Source of the DNA: Haloarcula salina
GTDB taxonomy: Archaea; Halobacteriota; Halobacteria; Halobacteriales; Haloarculaceae
NCBI RefSeq assembly: GCF_010119195.1
Contig: NZ_WRXL01000009.1
Location: forward strand, 1-64,000
DNA length: 64,000 nt
Direction of reading: 5' to 3'
The notes under the pieces are model-generated. The model saw only the letters and a program-made list of their open reading frames with translations, did not search any database and had not been told where the DNA came from. Below are positions 44,786 through 54,241 of the stretch, in pieces. The position numbers and the translations under genes are program-made. The stretch's first letter is position 1. Each line of letters starts with the position of its first letter.

Positions 44786-47700
44786 TTACGGTCGGTTGGC
44801 TGGTAGTGCTTCCGCGAGCGTCTCCGCTGGATGAGGTGGTTCCGGCCGCTCCCCGCGGTCGCCCAGTTGCGTTCGGCAGGAGGTCCCCGGCGCGACCACC
44901 TGGTCCCCGGCGGAGTCGTCGACCTGCTGGAAGAGGATGTCGCCGATGGCCCGACTCATCGAGTAGTGCTCGGCTTCGTAGCCGAAACTGCCGGCCATCC
45001 CGCAACACCCCGAGTCCAGCGGGTCGACGGCGTATCCAGCGCGGCGCAGGACGCCGACCGCGTGGTGGTCTTTCTTCGTCGCCTTCTGATGACAGTGGCC
45101 GTGATAGGTCAGCGACCGGTCCGCGTCCGTCCAGTCGATTCGGCGGTCTAAGTCGTGGCGGTCCAGATACTCACAGAACCCGTAAGTGTTCGCCGCCACC
45201 GTCGCCGTCTGCTCGTCGTCGTGGCCCAGCAGGTCCGGGTAGTCGTACTGGACCATGACGGCGTCGGACGGTTCGACGAACACCACGTCCCTTCCGTCTC
45301 GGACGTGATCGGCGAGCGCGTCGACGTTCGTCTCGGCCGTCGCCCGCGCGTGGTCCAGCATCCCCTTGGAGTACGCCGGGCGACCGCTGTCGGTGTGGTC
45401 CCCGAGGACCGTCACGTGAACGTCGGCCGCTTCCAGCACTGCGACCGCCGCTTTGCCGACATCGAGATGGGCGTAGTTCGTGTACGCGTCAGGGAACAGG
45501 ACGGCCGAGCGCTCGGCGTCGACAGCCGGGACGGTCGTCCCGCGACGCTCGAACCAGTCGACGAACGTCTCCCGGTGGAGCGTCGGAGTGTCCCGCTCGC
45601 GGGCGATGCCAACGGTGGCCCCCAGGAGCCGGTCGGCACCGGGGAGCGACGAGAGCGCGTTCGCGACGGGAGCTATGCGACTCCCGAGCGCGAACAGCGT
45701 GTCGACGTTGGCGAACACCCGGTCGCGGAGACTCACACCGTGCTCTTGGTGGTACGCGTGAGTGACCTCGGCCTTGAGCTTGGCCATGTCGACCCCGCTC
45801 GGGCAGTCGTGGGCACAGCCCTTACAGCCGATACAGAGGTCCAGCACCTCGGCGACGAACGCCTCGTCGGTGGGGTCTTCCGGCAGGTCGCCGCTCATCG
45901 CCTGTCGGAGCATGTTCGCTCGGCCCCGCGTCGCGGTGATCTCCTCGTCGGCCGCGCGGTAGGTCGGACACATCACGCCGCCGGTGGTCTCCTGCGGGCC
46001 GCGACAGCCGCCACAGCCGTGACAGAGTTCGACCATCCCCTGCATCCCGTTCTCGGTGTCCCAGTCAAGCGTCGGGGTCAGCGACTGGTCGAACTCGTAG
46101 TCGGGGGAAAAGCGGAGCCGAGCAGCCATGTCGACGGTCTCGGCCCGCGGCGGGGCCTCGCCGGCCTCGACGGCGGACTCGTCGACGCCGACGACCTGCC
46201 CCGGGTTGAGGAGCCAGTCGGGGTCGAACGCGGTCTTCAGGCGCCGGAACACGTCCCAGACATCCGTCCCGTAGAGCTTCTCGTTCCAGCAAGTGCGGGC
46301 GCGGCCGTCGCCGTGTTCGCCGGAGACAGAGCCGCCGTACTCGACGACGAGGTCGGTGACGGCGTCGGCGATAGACACCATCTGCTCGACGCCGTCGACG
46401 GACTTCGTGTCGACGAGCGGGCGGATGTGGAGCACACCTGGCCCGGCGTGGGCGTAGAACGACGCGAAGGTGTCGTGGTCGTCAAGCACGCGCTGGAAGT
46501 CCGCGACGTACTCCGGGAGGTTCTCCGGCGGCACGGCGGTGTCCTCGATGAAGGCGACGTGTTTCGCGTCCGTCGTCCGCGAGAGCAGGATCGGGAGCCC
46601 GGACTTGCGGAGCTTCCAGAACCGCTCGCGGTCGGCCTCCCCGTGGGCTTCGAGCGCGTCGACGGCGGTGCGGGGCGCGTCGGTCACCGCTCCGGAGCCG
46701 GCGAGTCGGTCGGCCAGCAGGCGGTCGACCGACTCGTGACCCGCGTCGTCGTGCTCGGCGTAGAACTCGACGATGAGCGTCGCACGCGTCCCGTCGGGTA
46801 ACATGGCCGCCACGTCGGCGAACTCCGCGGTGTCCCTGGCGAGGTCCAGCATCGTGTCGTCGAGCACCTCGACGGCCGCGGGGTCGTGCTCCAGGATGGG
46901 CGCGACGTCGGCCATCGCGTCGACGAGGTCGTCGTAGCACAGCAGCGCCATCGCTTTCGTCTCGGGAACGGGTTCGAGCGCGACGGTCGCCTCGGTGGCG
47001 ACGGCGAGCGTCCCCTCGCTGCCGGCCAGCAGGCTGGCGAGGTTCACCGTGCCGGACTCGCCGTACTCGCCCTGGGCCTCGGCGACGAGCCGGTCGAGGT
47101 TGTACCCCGAGACGTTGCGCTTGAGGTCGGGGTAGGCCGCGGCGATCTCGTCGCGGTGGTCGTCGAGGACGTCCGCGACCGCCGCGTAGATGCCGCCTTC
47201 GAGTCCGTCGGCGTCGGTCGCCCGGTCTCGGAGGTCATCGACCGCCACCTCGCCGAAGGTGGTGACGGTCCCGTCCGCCAGCACGACCTCGCAGGCCTCG
47301 ATATAGTGATCGGTCTTGCCGTACTGCAGCGAGTGCGCGCCGGTGGTGTTGTTCCCGATGGCCCCCCCGAGCGCGGACTTCTCGCCCCACGCCGGATCGG
47401 GCGCGAACTTCAGGTCGTGTGGCGCGAGTGCGGCGTTCAACTCGCCCAGCGTCGTCCCGACCTGCGCGGTGGCCCGTCGCGCGTCGGCGTCGACGGAGCC
47501 GAGCGCGTCCATGTGGCGCGTGAAGTCGAGGACGACGGCCTCGTTGACGGTCTGGCCGGCGAGGCTGGTCCCGCCGCCGCGGGGCAGGACCGGGACATCG
47601 TGCTCGGCGCAGTGGGAGACGACGGCGGCCACGTCAGCCGTCGACGCCGGAAAGACGACGCCGATTGGCGGTACCTCGTAGATGCTCGCGTCCGTGGCGT

Positions 47701-47866
47701 ACAGTTCCCGCGAGTACGCGTCGAAGCGGACATCGCCGTCGACCCGGTCGGCCAGCGCCGATGCGAGGGCAGAGTCGGCGTCGCCGCTGTCGACGTGGTC
47801 GTAGTCGGCCCGCGGGTCCGCGGCCGGCGTCGCGTCGGTCTGCGCCGGCGTGTCCTGTCCCGACAT
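44786..47866 (-). CDS. Fused FAD / Fe-S D-lactate dehydrogenase
   Basis: The 1026-aa protein is a paralogue of the one at 34460-37480: FAD-binding PRGGGTSLAGQTVNEA and GGAIGNNTTGAHSLQYG, the oxidase end GEHGDGRARTCWNEK, Fe-S Cys sets CHGCGGC (about 615) and CIGCKGCAHDCP (about 678), and CCG-domain pieces YHGHCHQ and CCGMAGSFGYEAEHY (about 953). Here it sits between a lactate permease and lutC, so D-lactate is the likely substrate, with pyruvate as product. It starts 6 bp after the permease stop, so translation is tightly linked. Confidence 0.88.
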   Translation of the reverse strand: MSGQDTPAQTDATPAADPRADYDHVDSGDADSALASALADRVDGDVRFDAYSRELYATDASIYEVPPIGVVFPASTADVAAVVSHCAEHDVPVLPRGGGTSLAGQTVNEAVVLDFTRHMDALGSVDADARRATAQVGTTLGELNAALAPHDLKFAPDPAWGEKSALGGAIGNNTTGAHSLQYGKTDHYIEACEVVLADGTVTTFGEVAVDDLRDRATDADGLEGGIYAAVADVLDDHRDEIAAAYPDLKRNVSGYNLDRLVAEAQGEYGESGTVNLASLLAGSEGTLAVATEATVALEPVPETKAMALLCYDDLVDAMADVAPILEHDPAAVEVLDDTMLDLARDTAEFADVAAMLPDGTRATLIVEFYAEHDDAGHESVDRLLADRLAGSGAVTDAPRTAVDALEAHGEADRERFWKLRKSGLPILLSRTTDAKHVAFIEDTAVPPENLPEYVADFQRVLDDHDTFASFYAHAGPGVLHIRPLVDTKSVDGVEQMVSIADAVTDLVVEYGGSVSGEHGDGRARTCWNEKLYGTDVWDVFRRLKTAFDPDWLLNPGQVVGVDESAVEAGEAPPRAETVDMAARLRFSPDYEFDQSLTPTLDWDTENGMQGMVELCHGCGGCRGPQETTGGVMCPTYRAADEEITATRGRANMLRQAMSGDLPEDPTDEAFVAEVLDLCIGCKGCAHDCPSGVDMAKLKAEVTHAYHQEHGVSLRDRVFANVDTLFALGSRIAPVANALSSLPGADRLLGATVGIARERDTPTLHRETFVDWFERRGTTVPAVDAERSAVLFPDAYTNYAHLDVGKAAVAVLEAADVHVTVLGDHTDSGRPAYSKGMLDHARATAETNVDALADHVRDGRDVVFVEPSDAVMVQYDYPDLLGHDDEQTATVAANTYGFCEYLDRHDLDRRIDWTDADRSLTYHGHCHQKATKKDHHAVGVLRRAGYAVDPLDSGCCGMAGSFGYEAEHYSMSRAIGDILFQQVDDSAGDQVVAPGTSCRTQLGDRGERPEPPHPAETLAEALPANRP

Positions 47867-47872
47867 GGCTGG

Positions 47873-49600
47873 TCAGAACGTCCCCGGTGCGAGGACGTAG
47901 ACGAACAGGAGCGAGAGGATGCCCGAGAGCACCGCGTAGTAGGTCAGCGGGATGAGCTCGAGCCTGATGACCCGCCCCTCTTCGCCGACGAGACCGACGA
48001 CGGCCAGCGCGGCCACGACGTTGTGGACCGCGATGAGGTTCCCGATGGCCCCGCCGACAGCCTGCGCGCCGACGAGGATGGTCCTGGAGACCCCGAGGTC
48101 GGCGGCGACGTTGTACTGGAACGTGCCGAAGAGGATGTCGCTGACAGTGTTCGAGCCGGCCAGGAACGCCCCGAACGCGCCCACCAGCGCGGCGAAGAAC
48201 GGGTAGGCGAAGCCGGCGGTGTTCGCCGTCGCCTCCGAGAGGACGACGAGCATGCTGTCGATGCCGGCGGTCTCGCCGGACTGGATCATGATCTGGACCG
48301 TGGCGACGGCGAAGACCAGCGCCAGCACTGCGGGGGTGACCTTCTCGACGGTCTCGACCCACGCGGCTTTGACTTCCCCGCCGTCCATCCCGTGCAGCGG
48401 AATCGTCAGCAGGTGAACGGCGACGAACACCGCGCCGGGGAGATACAGCACGGCGAAGCTGTTGCCCATCGAGGTTCCGAGAATCGATCCCCACTCGAGG
48501 ACGAGCGTCGACGTGACGAAGTTCGTCACGGGGTCGACGACGCGGGTGACGACCAGCAGGCCGGCCAGCACTGCGTACGGCGTCCACGCGCGGGCGAGCG
48601 ACATCGAATCGGCGGCCGCGGTGACCTGACCGCCGTCAGCGGCGACAGTGCCGCTCTGACCGGTCGCGGACTCGCCGGGGGCGATGTCGCCGACCCAGTG
48701 CTCGGGCCACTGCTCCTCCGGGGCGAAGTCCCACTCGTCGTCGGGGTGGAAGTAGCCGGCCTTGAGCGCGCCGACGGTGAGAACCATCCCGCCCATCGCG
48801 CCGAACAGGCCCGGGAAGGTCGGACCGAGGAAGTACGCGGTCAGCCAGTACGGCACTGAGAACGAGGCCCACGCGAACAGCGTCAGGGGCAGCACTTCGA
48901 GCGCCGGCTTGATCGACCGCTCCTCGCCGAAGAACCGGGTCATCATCGCCACGCCGATGAACGGGAGCAGCGCGCCCACGATGACGTGGTAGGTGGCCGC
49001 CCAGATGGCGATCTGTGCGACCCACTCGGGGATGGTCATCCCCTGTGCCGCGACGGTCGACTCGATTGACTCGGTCGAACTGAAGATATCCTGCAGGCCG
49101 ATGATCAGCGGCGTCCCGACGGCCCCGAACGTGATTGCCATCAGGTTCCCCGTCAGCGCGACGACGACCGCCGCCAGCGGGGGGAAGCCGAGACCGACCA
49201 GCAGCGGCCCGACGACGGCCGCCGGAGTCCCGAATCCGGCCGCGGCCTCGATGAACGAACCCATCAGGAACACGAGCAAGACGACCTGCACGCGTCGGTC
49301 GTCGCTGATAGACGTGAACCCCTGATTGATGACGTCGAACGCGCCCGTCTGCTTGAGCGTGTACAGTACCAGTATCGCCCCGAAGACGATGTACAGGATG
49401 TTCGAGGCGGTTATGGCACCGTTTATCGACGCGGCGGCGATCCAGCGGGGCGACATCCCCCAGCCGAAGAATCCGACGCCGATGGCGACCAGCCACGCGA
49501 CCGGCATCGCGCGTGTCGCCGACCAGTAGCGGCCGATCATCAGGAACGCGATGGTCGCGAGGGGTAGAACGGCCAGACCGATCTGGGCTGCCGTCGCCAT
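47873..49600 (-). CDS. lctP: L-lactate permease (LctP family)
   Basis: The 575-aa membrane protein has about 13-14 helices and the LctP family blocks: [25 protein letters not shown] region near residue 115, [25 protein letters not shown] and the late [19 protein letters not shown]. These permeases symport lactate or glycolate with protons. It is first in the operon with D-lactate dehydrogenase, LutC and LutB-LutA, so it supplies the substrate. ATG 49600 has no TATA nearby; the TATA is at about 49719-49727, giving a leader of about 95 nt. Confidence 0.92.
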   Translation of the reverse strand: MATAAQIGLAVLPLATIAFLMIGRYWSATRAMPVAWLVAIGVGFFGWGMSPRWIAAASINGAITASNILYIVFGAILVLYTLKQTGAFDVINQGFTSISDDRRVQVVLLVFLMGSFIEAAAGFGTPAAVVGPLLVGLGFPPLAAVVVALTGNLMAITFGAVGTPLIIGLQDIFSSTESIESTVAAQGMTIPEWVAQIAIWAATYHVIVGALLPFIGVAMMTRFFGEERSIKPALEVLPLTLFAWASFSVPYWLTAYFLGPTFPGLFGAMGGMVLTVGALKAGYFHPDDEWDFAPEEQWPEHWVGDIAPGESATGQSGTVAADGGQVTAAADSMSLARAWTPYAVLAGLLVVTRVVDPVTNFVTSTLVLEWGSILGTSMGNSFAVLYLPGAVFVAVHLLTIPLHGMDGGEVKAAWVETVEKVTPAVLALVFAVATVQIMIQSGETAGIDSMLVVLSEATANTAGFAYPFFAALVGAFGAFLAGSNTVSDILFGTFQYNVAADLGVSRTILVGAQAVGGAIGNLIAVHNVVAALAVVGLVGEEGRVIRLELIPLTYYAVLSGILSLLFVYVLAPGTF

Positions 49601-49718
49601 CCTCAGTCGTCACCCCCGCTCGAGCGAGATACCGCGTCGGGTCTCTGTCCGCGACGGGACGTCCGTTCGTGTCGGTATGCCGGTGGAGCTGGCATAGCCG
49701 AGCCATCCATTCATGCAC

Positions 49719-49727
49719 TATTTATAA
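49719..49727 (-). promoter_or_regulatory. TATA-like element of the lactate operon
   Basis: On the minus strand ttataaata reads as a strong TATA-like element. Transcription would start near 49695, about 95 nt before the lctP ATG, so this operon has an unusual long leader for the window. Confidence 0.5.
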
Positions 49728-49861
49728 CCAACTACCGTTCAACGGGATCTGCCGACAGCTGCCGGTCGCTAAATTCCACCAATGACTGCAAATATCGGCC
49801 CGTGAGCTATTGGTTCAGGCAGATGCTCGTGAAAATATTTCGGTTCAGGACCCGCGCTTGA

Positions 49862-49946
49862 TACAGTTGTGTGTACCCATTCGAAGAGATACAGTTGACT
49901 GTACTCGCCCGACGAAAGATGGTCAACCGAGGTACACTCAACTGTA
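49862..49946. promoter_or_regulatory. Triplet of TACA-N6-TGTA palindromes upstream of the lactate operon
   Basis: TACAGTTGTGTGTA (49862-49875), TACAGTTGACTGTA (49890-49903) and TACACTCAACTGTA (49933-49946, reverse orientation) share TACAGTTG-x2-TGTA. They lie 135-225 bp upstream of the lctP TATA. The regulator is unknown; the HTH gene at 39208 has the same TACA-N6-TGTA frame in its promoter. Confidence 0.6.
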
Positions 49947-50615
49947 ACCGCCCGACTGCAGACGGTCTAGCGTCGAGAAAGAGGTGATGAATGGAGCGGT
50001 GTCACCCGACCACTGGAGTCGTGCGTCACTGGTCGGTCCTCGTTCGACGGTGCGCGCGGCACACATCGATCCGCGCCGTCGCAGTTCTGTCGGACGTGCA
50101 CTGTCTGCCAGTAACTACGGGAGCGGAAATCGAAGGGCCGGCGGGTATCGAAACCGTCCACCATCTGGACAGTTCACCCGTCAAAACCCGAAATTTCGCA
50201 GAGACCGGAATCCCGAAACCCGGGGTAGGTAGGACGAGTCGGTCGCGAGGCCGTCCCGGTCCCGCAATCACATGTCGTGAGAGGCTGAGATGTATGAGCG
50301 CCGAAGGACTGGAGCAACAGACGCAGACGTGCCCGAGCAATAACGTGCCTCGGAGACAGGACCACAGCGGTCACTTCGAGGTGTGCGACCTGGACGAAGC
50401 CGCGGGCGGTCATGCCATCGGAGACGGACGAGAGTGGAGCGGCGAAAGAATACGAAGACGACGGGCCGCTGTTCTGACGCGGGCGGCCCCAGGCCGATTT
50501 TTCGCTCCCGGTGCCGAGTAGCGGCGGTGTTCCGCGGGCCGAAGCGGAGTGCGACCGGACCCCGTCTCGCGGTCCGTCGGCCGACGATCGTCCCACCCAC
50601 GTCCGGCCGCATTCT
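49947..50615. other. Gene-free stretch
   Basis: About 670 bp with many short overlapping frames on both strands and no domain or signal I recognise. Translations are arginine- and proline-rich, typical for non-coding GC-rich DNA. No repeat was noticed. Confidence 0.45.
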
Positions 50616-50633
50616 TTTTAGGTAGGCCTAAAA
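50616..50633. promoter_or_regulatory. DtxR-type iron box candidate 1
   Basis: TTTTAGG-TAGG-CCTAAAA has perfect 7-bp inverted arms, resembling DtxR/SirR-family iron boxes (TTAGG and CCTAA halves). It lies 38-55 bp before the pseudogene ATG. Confidence 0.6.
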
Positions 50634-50651
50634 CAAAAACGTTTTCAATAC

Positions 50652-50667
50652 TTTAGGCTGGCCTAAA
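50652..50667. promoter_or_regulatory. DtxR-type iron box candidate 2
   Basis: TTTAGG-CTGG-CCTAAA is a second copy of the same palindrome, 3 bp before ATG 50671, over the expected transcription start of a leaderless gene. Confidence 0.6.
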
Positions 50668-50670
50668 ATT

Positions 50671-50965
50671 ATGGCAACGACAGAGACGATCGCCGAGTTC
50701 GTGCAGGCCGTCGAATACGAGCAGTTCGACGACGACGTGGTCGAGGAACTGAAAAAAACGGGTCTTGGACTCCGTGGGAATCGGCGTCGGTGCGCTGGGC
50801 GAACCACCCGTCGAGACCGTCGCCGAGACGGTGTCCGACGTGAACGACGGCGGCTCGTGTTCGCTGTGGGGTCGATCCGCGAGCGCGTCCGCACCGCAGG
50901 CGGCCATGCACAACACTGCCCTGACGCGCTACCTGGACTACATGGACTCGTTCCTCGCACCGGGA
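50671..50965 (+). pseudogene. MmgE/PrpD family gene remnant, frameshifted and truncated
   Basis: The first 29 codons read MATTETIAEFVQAVEYEQFD, then DDDVVEELKK, the N-terminus of MmgE/PrpD (2-methylcitrate dehydratase family). At a run of seven A's (50752-50758) the frame shifts: with six A's it would continue ELKKRVLDSVGIGVGALGEP. The shifted frame goes on with CSLWGRSASASAPQAAMHN and ALTRYLDYMDSFLAPG, where similarity stops near 50965. Full proteins are about 450 residues, so this is about 20 percent of the gene. A sequencing error could explain the A7, but not the truncation. It keeps two iron-box palindromes at its promoter. Confidence 0.75.
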
Positions 50966-51316
50966 ACTCGCCGCTCACTGGTATCACCGAAACATGGGGA
51001 GAGGGCCCATGTGCCTCTGACAGTGAAATTGGGCAACCCACACAGCGGGTGACAGGGCCTGCCCAGTTGTGAGAATTATCACGACCCTCAAAAGTGTTCT
51101 GCTACATTCAGAAATCGATACCCCCAATCCCGACGACGGAACCCCTCGAATCGGCCGCCACGAGTCCTCGAACAGCACACCTCGTCCGAGAGAGGTCCCC
51201 GTGTCACTACGTCTCAGAGACATATCATAATCAAATAATACCAGCCGGTCCGATGAGAGTTTCGAGTATCGGACCAGAACCGCCATACGCTGACGCTCCG
51301 ACGACTATCCTGTCGT
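50966..51316. other. Gene-free stretch after the pseudogene
   Basis: About 350 bp with no supported frame, presumably including the lost 3' part of the MmgE/PrpD gene. No clear family-like translation is seen. Confidence 0.45.
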
Positions 51317-51922
51317 ATGAGATTCCACCTCGATGAGCAGGAGACTGACCAGTCAACAGAGAGAACACTGACCCGCCGGCGGGCGCTCGAAGGCGCTCTC
51401 GGCGTCGCGGCGACTGCGGTCGCGGTGCCCGCCCTGAGCGGCGTGGCCTCGGCCCACTTCCCCGCGGAACTCGACATCGATATCCAGCCGGACAACGCGG
51501 AGAATTTCATCGATCTCGCGGCACACGACGCCGTGAGGGTCGCCGTTCATCCCTCGACCTTCCGCAACGGGGACGGCGAGACGACGACGTTCGACCCGAC
51601 GGAGGAAACGGTCCGCTATCGCTTCGGGTCCCGGTACGCAGTACGGGACGGGAACGGCGCGCGACCGATCGACGACGGCGAAGTCGTACAGCTAGACAGC
51701 GGCCACGGAGAGAGCCACGACGCGCTCGTGCTGGAGTTCCCGGTGGACGAGACCGGACTCGACGGCGGAGAGGAGACCGCGTGGCTCTACTGGGAACGCG
51801 ACGACTCGGGCGACCACGGCTACGCCGGCGTCGACTCCGTGCGGGTGTACGGGACAGACGGACCGAACCGGGAGCTTCTCGATCTGCTGAGACAGGTACT
51901 GGACGGCGGCCGCGAGGAGTGA
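51317..51922 (+). CDS. Tat-exported protein of unknown function
   Basis: The 201-aa protein starts with a twin-arginine signal, TRRRALEGALGVAATAVAVP, followed by ALSGVASAHF as a likely cleavage region; there is no lipobox, so it is released or wall-bound. The mature start, AELDIDIQPDNAENFIDLAA, resembles the beta-sandwich module found in many archaeal secreted proteins that begins IDIKPGS. It is acidic throughout and ends with a helix (LLDLLRQVLDGGREE). It is convergent with the MscS gene. Function unknown. Confidence 0.78.
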   Translation: MRFHLDEQETDQSTERTLTRRRALEGALGVAATAVAVPALSGVASAHFPAELDIDIQPDNAENFIDLAAHDAVRVAVHPSTFRNGDGETTTFDPTEETVRYRFGSRYAVRDGNGARPIDDGEVVQLDSGHGESHDALVLEFPVDETGLDGGEETAWLYWERDDSGDHGYAGVDSVRVYGTDGPNRELLDLLRQVLDGGREE

Positions 51923-51983
51923 AGCCGCCCCAGAAGGAGGGGAGACGGACCGACGAATCCCGGTGAGTCGCAGGGAGACCGGG

Positions 51984-52931
51984 CTATCGGCTGCGGCCGA
52001 CCGGGAACTTCACCCGGTCGGGGTGTTCGTTGAACCGCTCCAGAATCCGCTCGTACAGCGCGTTCCGTACCCGGGTGCCGCGACGGGGATGGACGATGTA
52101 TCGGAGGCGGAGTTCGACCCACGACTCCTGCTGGACGACGTTGACTGTCGGTCGCTCGTTGACGTCGAGTTCGACCGGCGTCTCAGCGAGACGACGGCGG
52201 TACTCCTCGACCTGCCGCGCCATCTCGTCTCCGAGGTACTCGGTCGCCTCCTCACGCATCAGGTCGGAGGCGAACGTCAGGTCCGTCTCGTAGGCGACCT
52301 GTATCGAGAGTTCGTTCCAGACGTACTGGACGCCCTCTCCGTAGAAATTCACGACGCGCGACGACAGGATGGTGCTGTTCGGCACGGTCACGATCCGCCC
52401 GGACGGCTGGTTCGACGAGACCAGGTCGCCGTCGATCTCCCACACGTCGGTCACGAGGAAGTCGATCGAGACGACGTCGCCGCGCGTGTCCTCGATCGCG
52501 ATCCGGTCGCCGACCTGGTAGGGCCGCTTGACCGTGATGTAGAGCCAGCCGATGAGCGAGAAGAGCGGCTGCTGGAGCGCGAAGGTGACGGCGAAACCGA
52601 CGATGCCGAGCGAGAACAGCACGCTGACCCAGGCGCGCGTGAGGACGCCGAACGCGGCGGCGACGGCGAGAGCGCCGAAAGAAAGGCGGAGGACGTTCCG
52701 CACGTCGTGACGCCGGCGTTTGCTCTCGGTGTGGTCCAGCAGGTAGCCGCCGATGACGGCGTAGCTCCCGTAGGCCGCGAGAAGGACCGCCGCCAGGGAG
52801 AGCCCCGTCAGGACGAGCGGTTCGAGCGTCACCCCGAACGCGCTCTGGTCGAAATTGAACCGCCGGATCGACTGCGAGCCGACGTACAGTAAGACGGCGC
52901 TCCCGAGCGCGACGAAGCCAGTCCGGCGCAT
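51984..52931 (-). CDS. MscS-family mechanosensitive channel
   Basis: The 315-aa protein has about four membrane helices and the MscS core: FALQQPLFSLIGWLYITVKRPYQVGDRIAIED, then VSIDFLVTDVWEIDGD and VTVPNSTILSSRVVNF of the beta domain, followed by a cytoplasmic alpha/beta part. It opens on membrane tension and releases solutes after osmotic downshift. It diverges from the ABC-2 export cassette across about 410 bp. Length and layout are standard. Confidence 0.92.
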   Translation of the reverse strand: MRRTGFVALGSAVLLYVGSQSIRRFNFDQSAFGVTLEPLVLTGLSLAAVLLAAYGSYAVIGGYLLDHTESKRRRHDVRNVLRLSFGALAVAAAFGVLTRAWVSVLFSLGIVGFAVTFALQQPLFSLIGWLYITVKRPYQVGDRIAIEDTRGDVVSIDFLVTDVWEIDGDLVSSNQPSGRIVTVPNSTILSSRVVNFYGEGVQYVWNELSIQVAYETDLTFASDLMREEATEYLGDEMARQVEEYRRRLAETPVELDVNERPTVNVVQQESWVELRLRYIVHPRRGTRVRNALYERILERFNEHPDRVKFPVGRSR

Positions 52932-53341
52932 ACGGACACACCGAGCGCCTCATTGAGAAAGGCATCCATTCTCGGTCAAACGTGGGCAATCGCGACGGGC
53001 AGTCTCGCCGAGCCGAGTTACGCCGTGAGTGTGTTGCCGGCGATAGTGACGGGAGTCGCCGTGTCAGCGAGTCTCGGGCGAGATGACGGACGGGATCGAG
53101 CGAACAGAGTCGACAAGAGGGAGCGACTATGGTTTCCACCGACCGGTGAACTCGCGTTACAGCGAGGTGGTCCCCCGCTACCGTTTCCGAACAGAGCCAG
53201 CGCACCGAACCTCGTGTCTTCGTGGACACGAGTGGAATATACTAATATTTGATAGCAAATATCTCGACGATTGAAGGCGATGCCGGACTATTCATATTCG
53301 ACGATAGTCACTACTATTGTCACGCGGTGTGGTGAATTCAC
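52932..53341. other. Gene-free divergent intergenic region
   Basis: About 410 bp between MscS and the ABC-2 permease. The last 120 bp before 53342 are AT-rich, with ttcatattc near 53290 as a possible promoter element. Nothing else is recognised. Confidence 0.45.
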
Positions 53342-54241
53342 ATGGCCCTCCCCCGCTGGTTCCCGCTCGCGCGGAACGAAGCCCGGATCCTCCTCACGTC
53401 GAAGGGGCCCTGGGCACTCGCAGCGCTCCTCGTCCTCTGGGCGTACCGGCCGAGTTATATCGCCTGGGACGGACTCGGTCCGGACATGACGGTCGGGTTC
53501 GTCCAGACGACCGCGACGATCGTTCTCCCGCTCGGCGCGCTACTGTTGAGCTATCGATCGATTGTGGGGGAGCGACGCTCCGGGAGCCTGAAGTTCGTTC
53601 TCGGACTCCCGCTCACACGAACCGACGTCCTGGTCGGCAAGGTCCTGGGGCGGAGTGTCGGCATCGCGGTTCCCGTCACGGTGTCCGCGTCGGCACTCGG
53701 ACTGATCGGTCTCGTCAGGTTCGGGCTCTTCTCGCCGCTTCGCTTCCTCGCTGTCCTCCTCGCGACGCACCTGTACGTCCTGGTTCTCGTCTCGCTCGCC
53801 ACGGCGGTGTCGGCAGTGACGACGAGCACTGTCCGTGCGACGGGCGTGGTCTTCGGCGTCGTCTTCCTCGTGCTGACAGTGTTCTGGAAGCTCATCGCGT
53901 CGAGGATCTACAGCGCCGTGAGCGGACAGGCGGCGAACCCGTACGACGCGCCCGCCGACGGCCTGCTGTTCGCTCTCCTCAGAGTCTCACCGGACCGGTC
54001 CTATCGGGTCCTGACGAACTGGATCCTCGGCGTCGGGAATTCCGGCGCGAGCTACGATGCGGTGATCACGAAGCTCCAGACGCCCACGTCGATCAGCGTC
54101 TTCGTCGTCGAAGCGGCGTTCGAGACGACCCCGGTTCCGTTCTATCTTCACGAAGTGACGGGATTCGTCGTTCTCGTGGTGTGGCTCGTCGTCCCGCTCG
54201 GCGTCGCCCGGTACCTCTTCGAGCGGGGTGATCTGGTGTGA
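53342..54241 (+). CDS. ABC-2 type transporter permease
   Basis: The 299-aa protein has six membrane helices. It starts with a short cytoplasmic lead (RWFPLARNEARILLTSKG), and between the second and third helices has SYRSIVGERRSGSLKFVLGLPLTRTDVLVGKVLGR, the hallmark of the ABC2_membrane_5-type permeases related to NosY. Its stop overlaps the ATPase start as GTGA, so both subunits are co-made. It would export lipids, drugs or protein-linked factors; the substrate is unknown. Confidence 0.88.
   Translation: MALPRWFPLARNEARILLTSKGPWALAALLVLWAYRPSYIAWDGLGPDMTVGFVQTTATIVLPLGALLLSYRSIVGERRSGSLKFVLGLPLTRTDVLVGKVLGRSVGIAVPVTVSASALGLIGLVRFGLFSPLRFLAVLLATHLYVLVLVSLATAVSAVTTSTVRATGVVFGVVFLVLTVFWKLIASRIYSAVSGQAANPYDAPADGLLFALLRVSPDRSYRVLTNWILGVGNSGASYDAVITKLQTPTSISVFVVEAAFETTPVPFYLHEVTGFVVLVVWLVVPLGVARYLFERGDLV

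Noticed and set aside
46886-48859. Long 657-codon rightward frame over lctP and the lactate dehydrogenase
   Set aside because: It is antisense to two well-supported genes, a common effect of GC-rich codons, and its translation is Arg/Asp/Gly-rich without domains.
50268-50612. Frames of about 100 codons on the minus strand before the iron boxes
   Set aside because: No signal, domain or promoter; codon pattern unlike neighbours.
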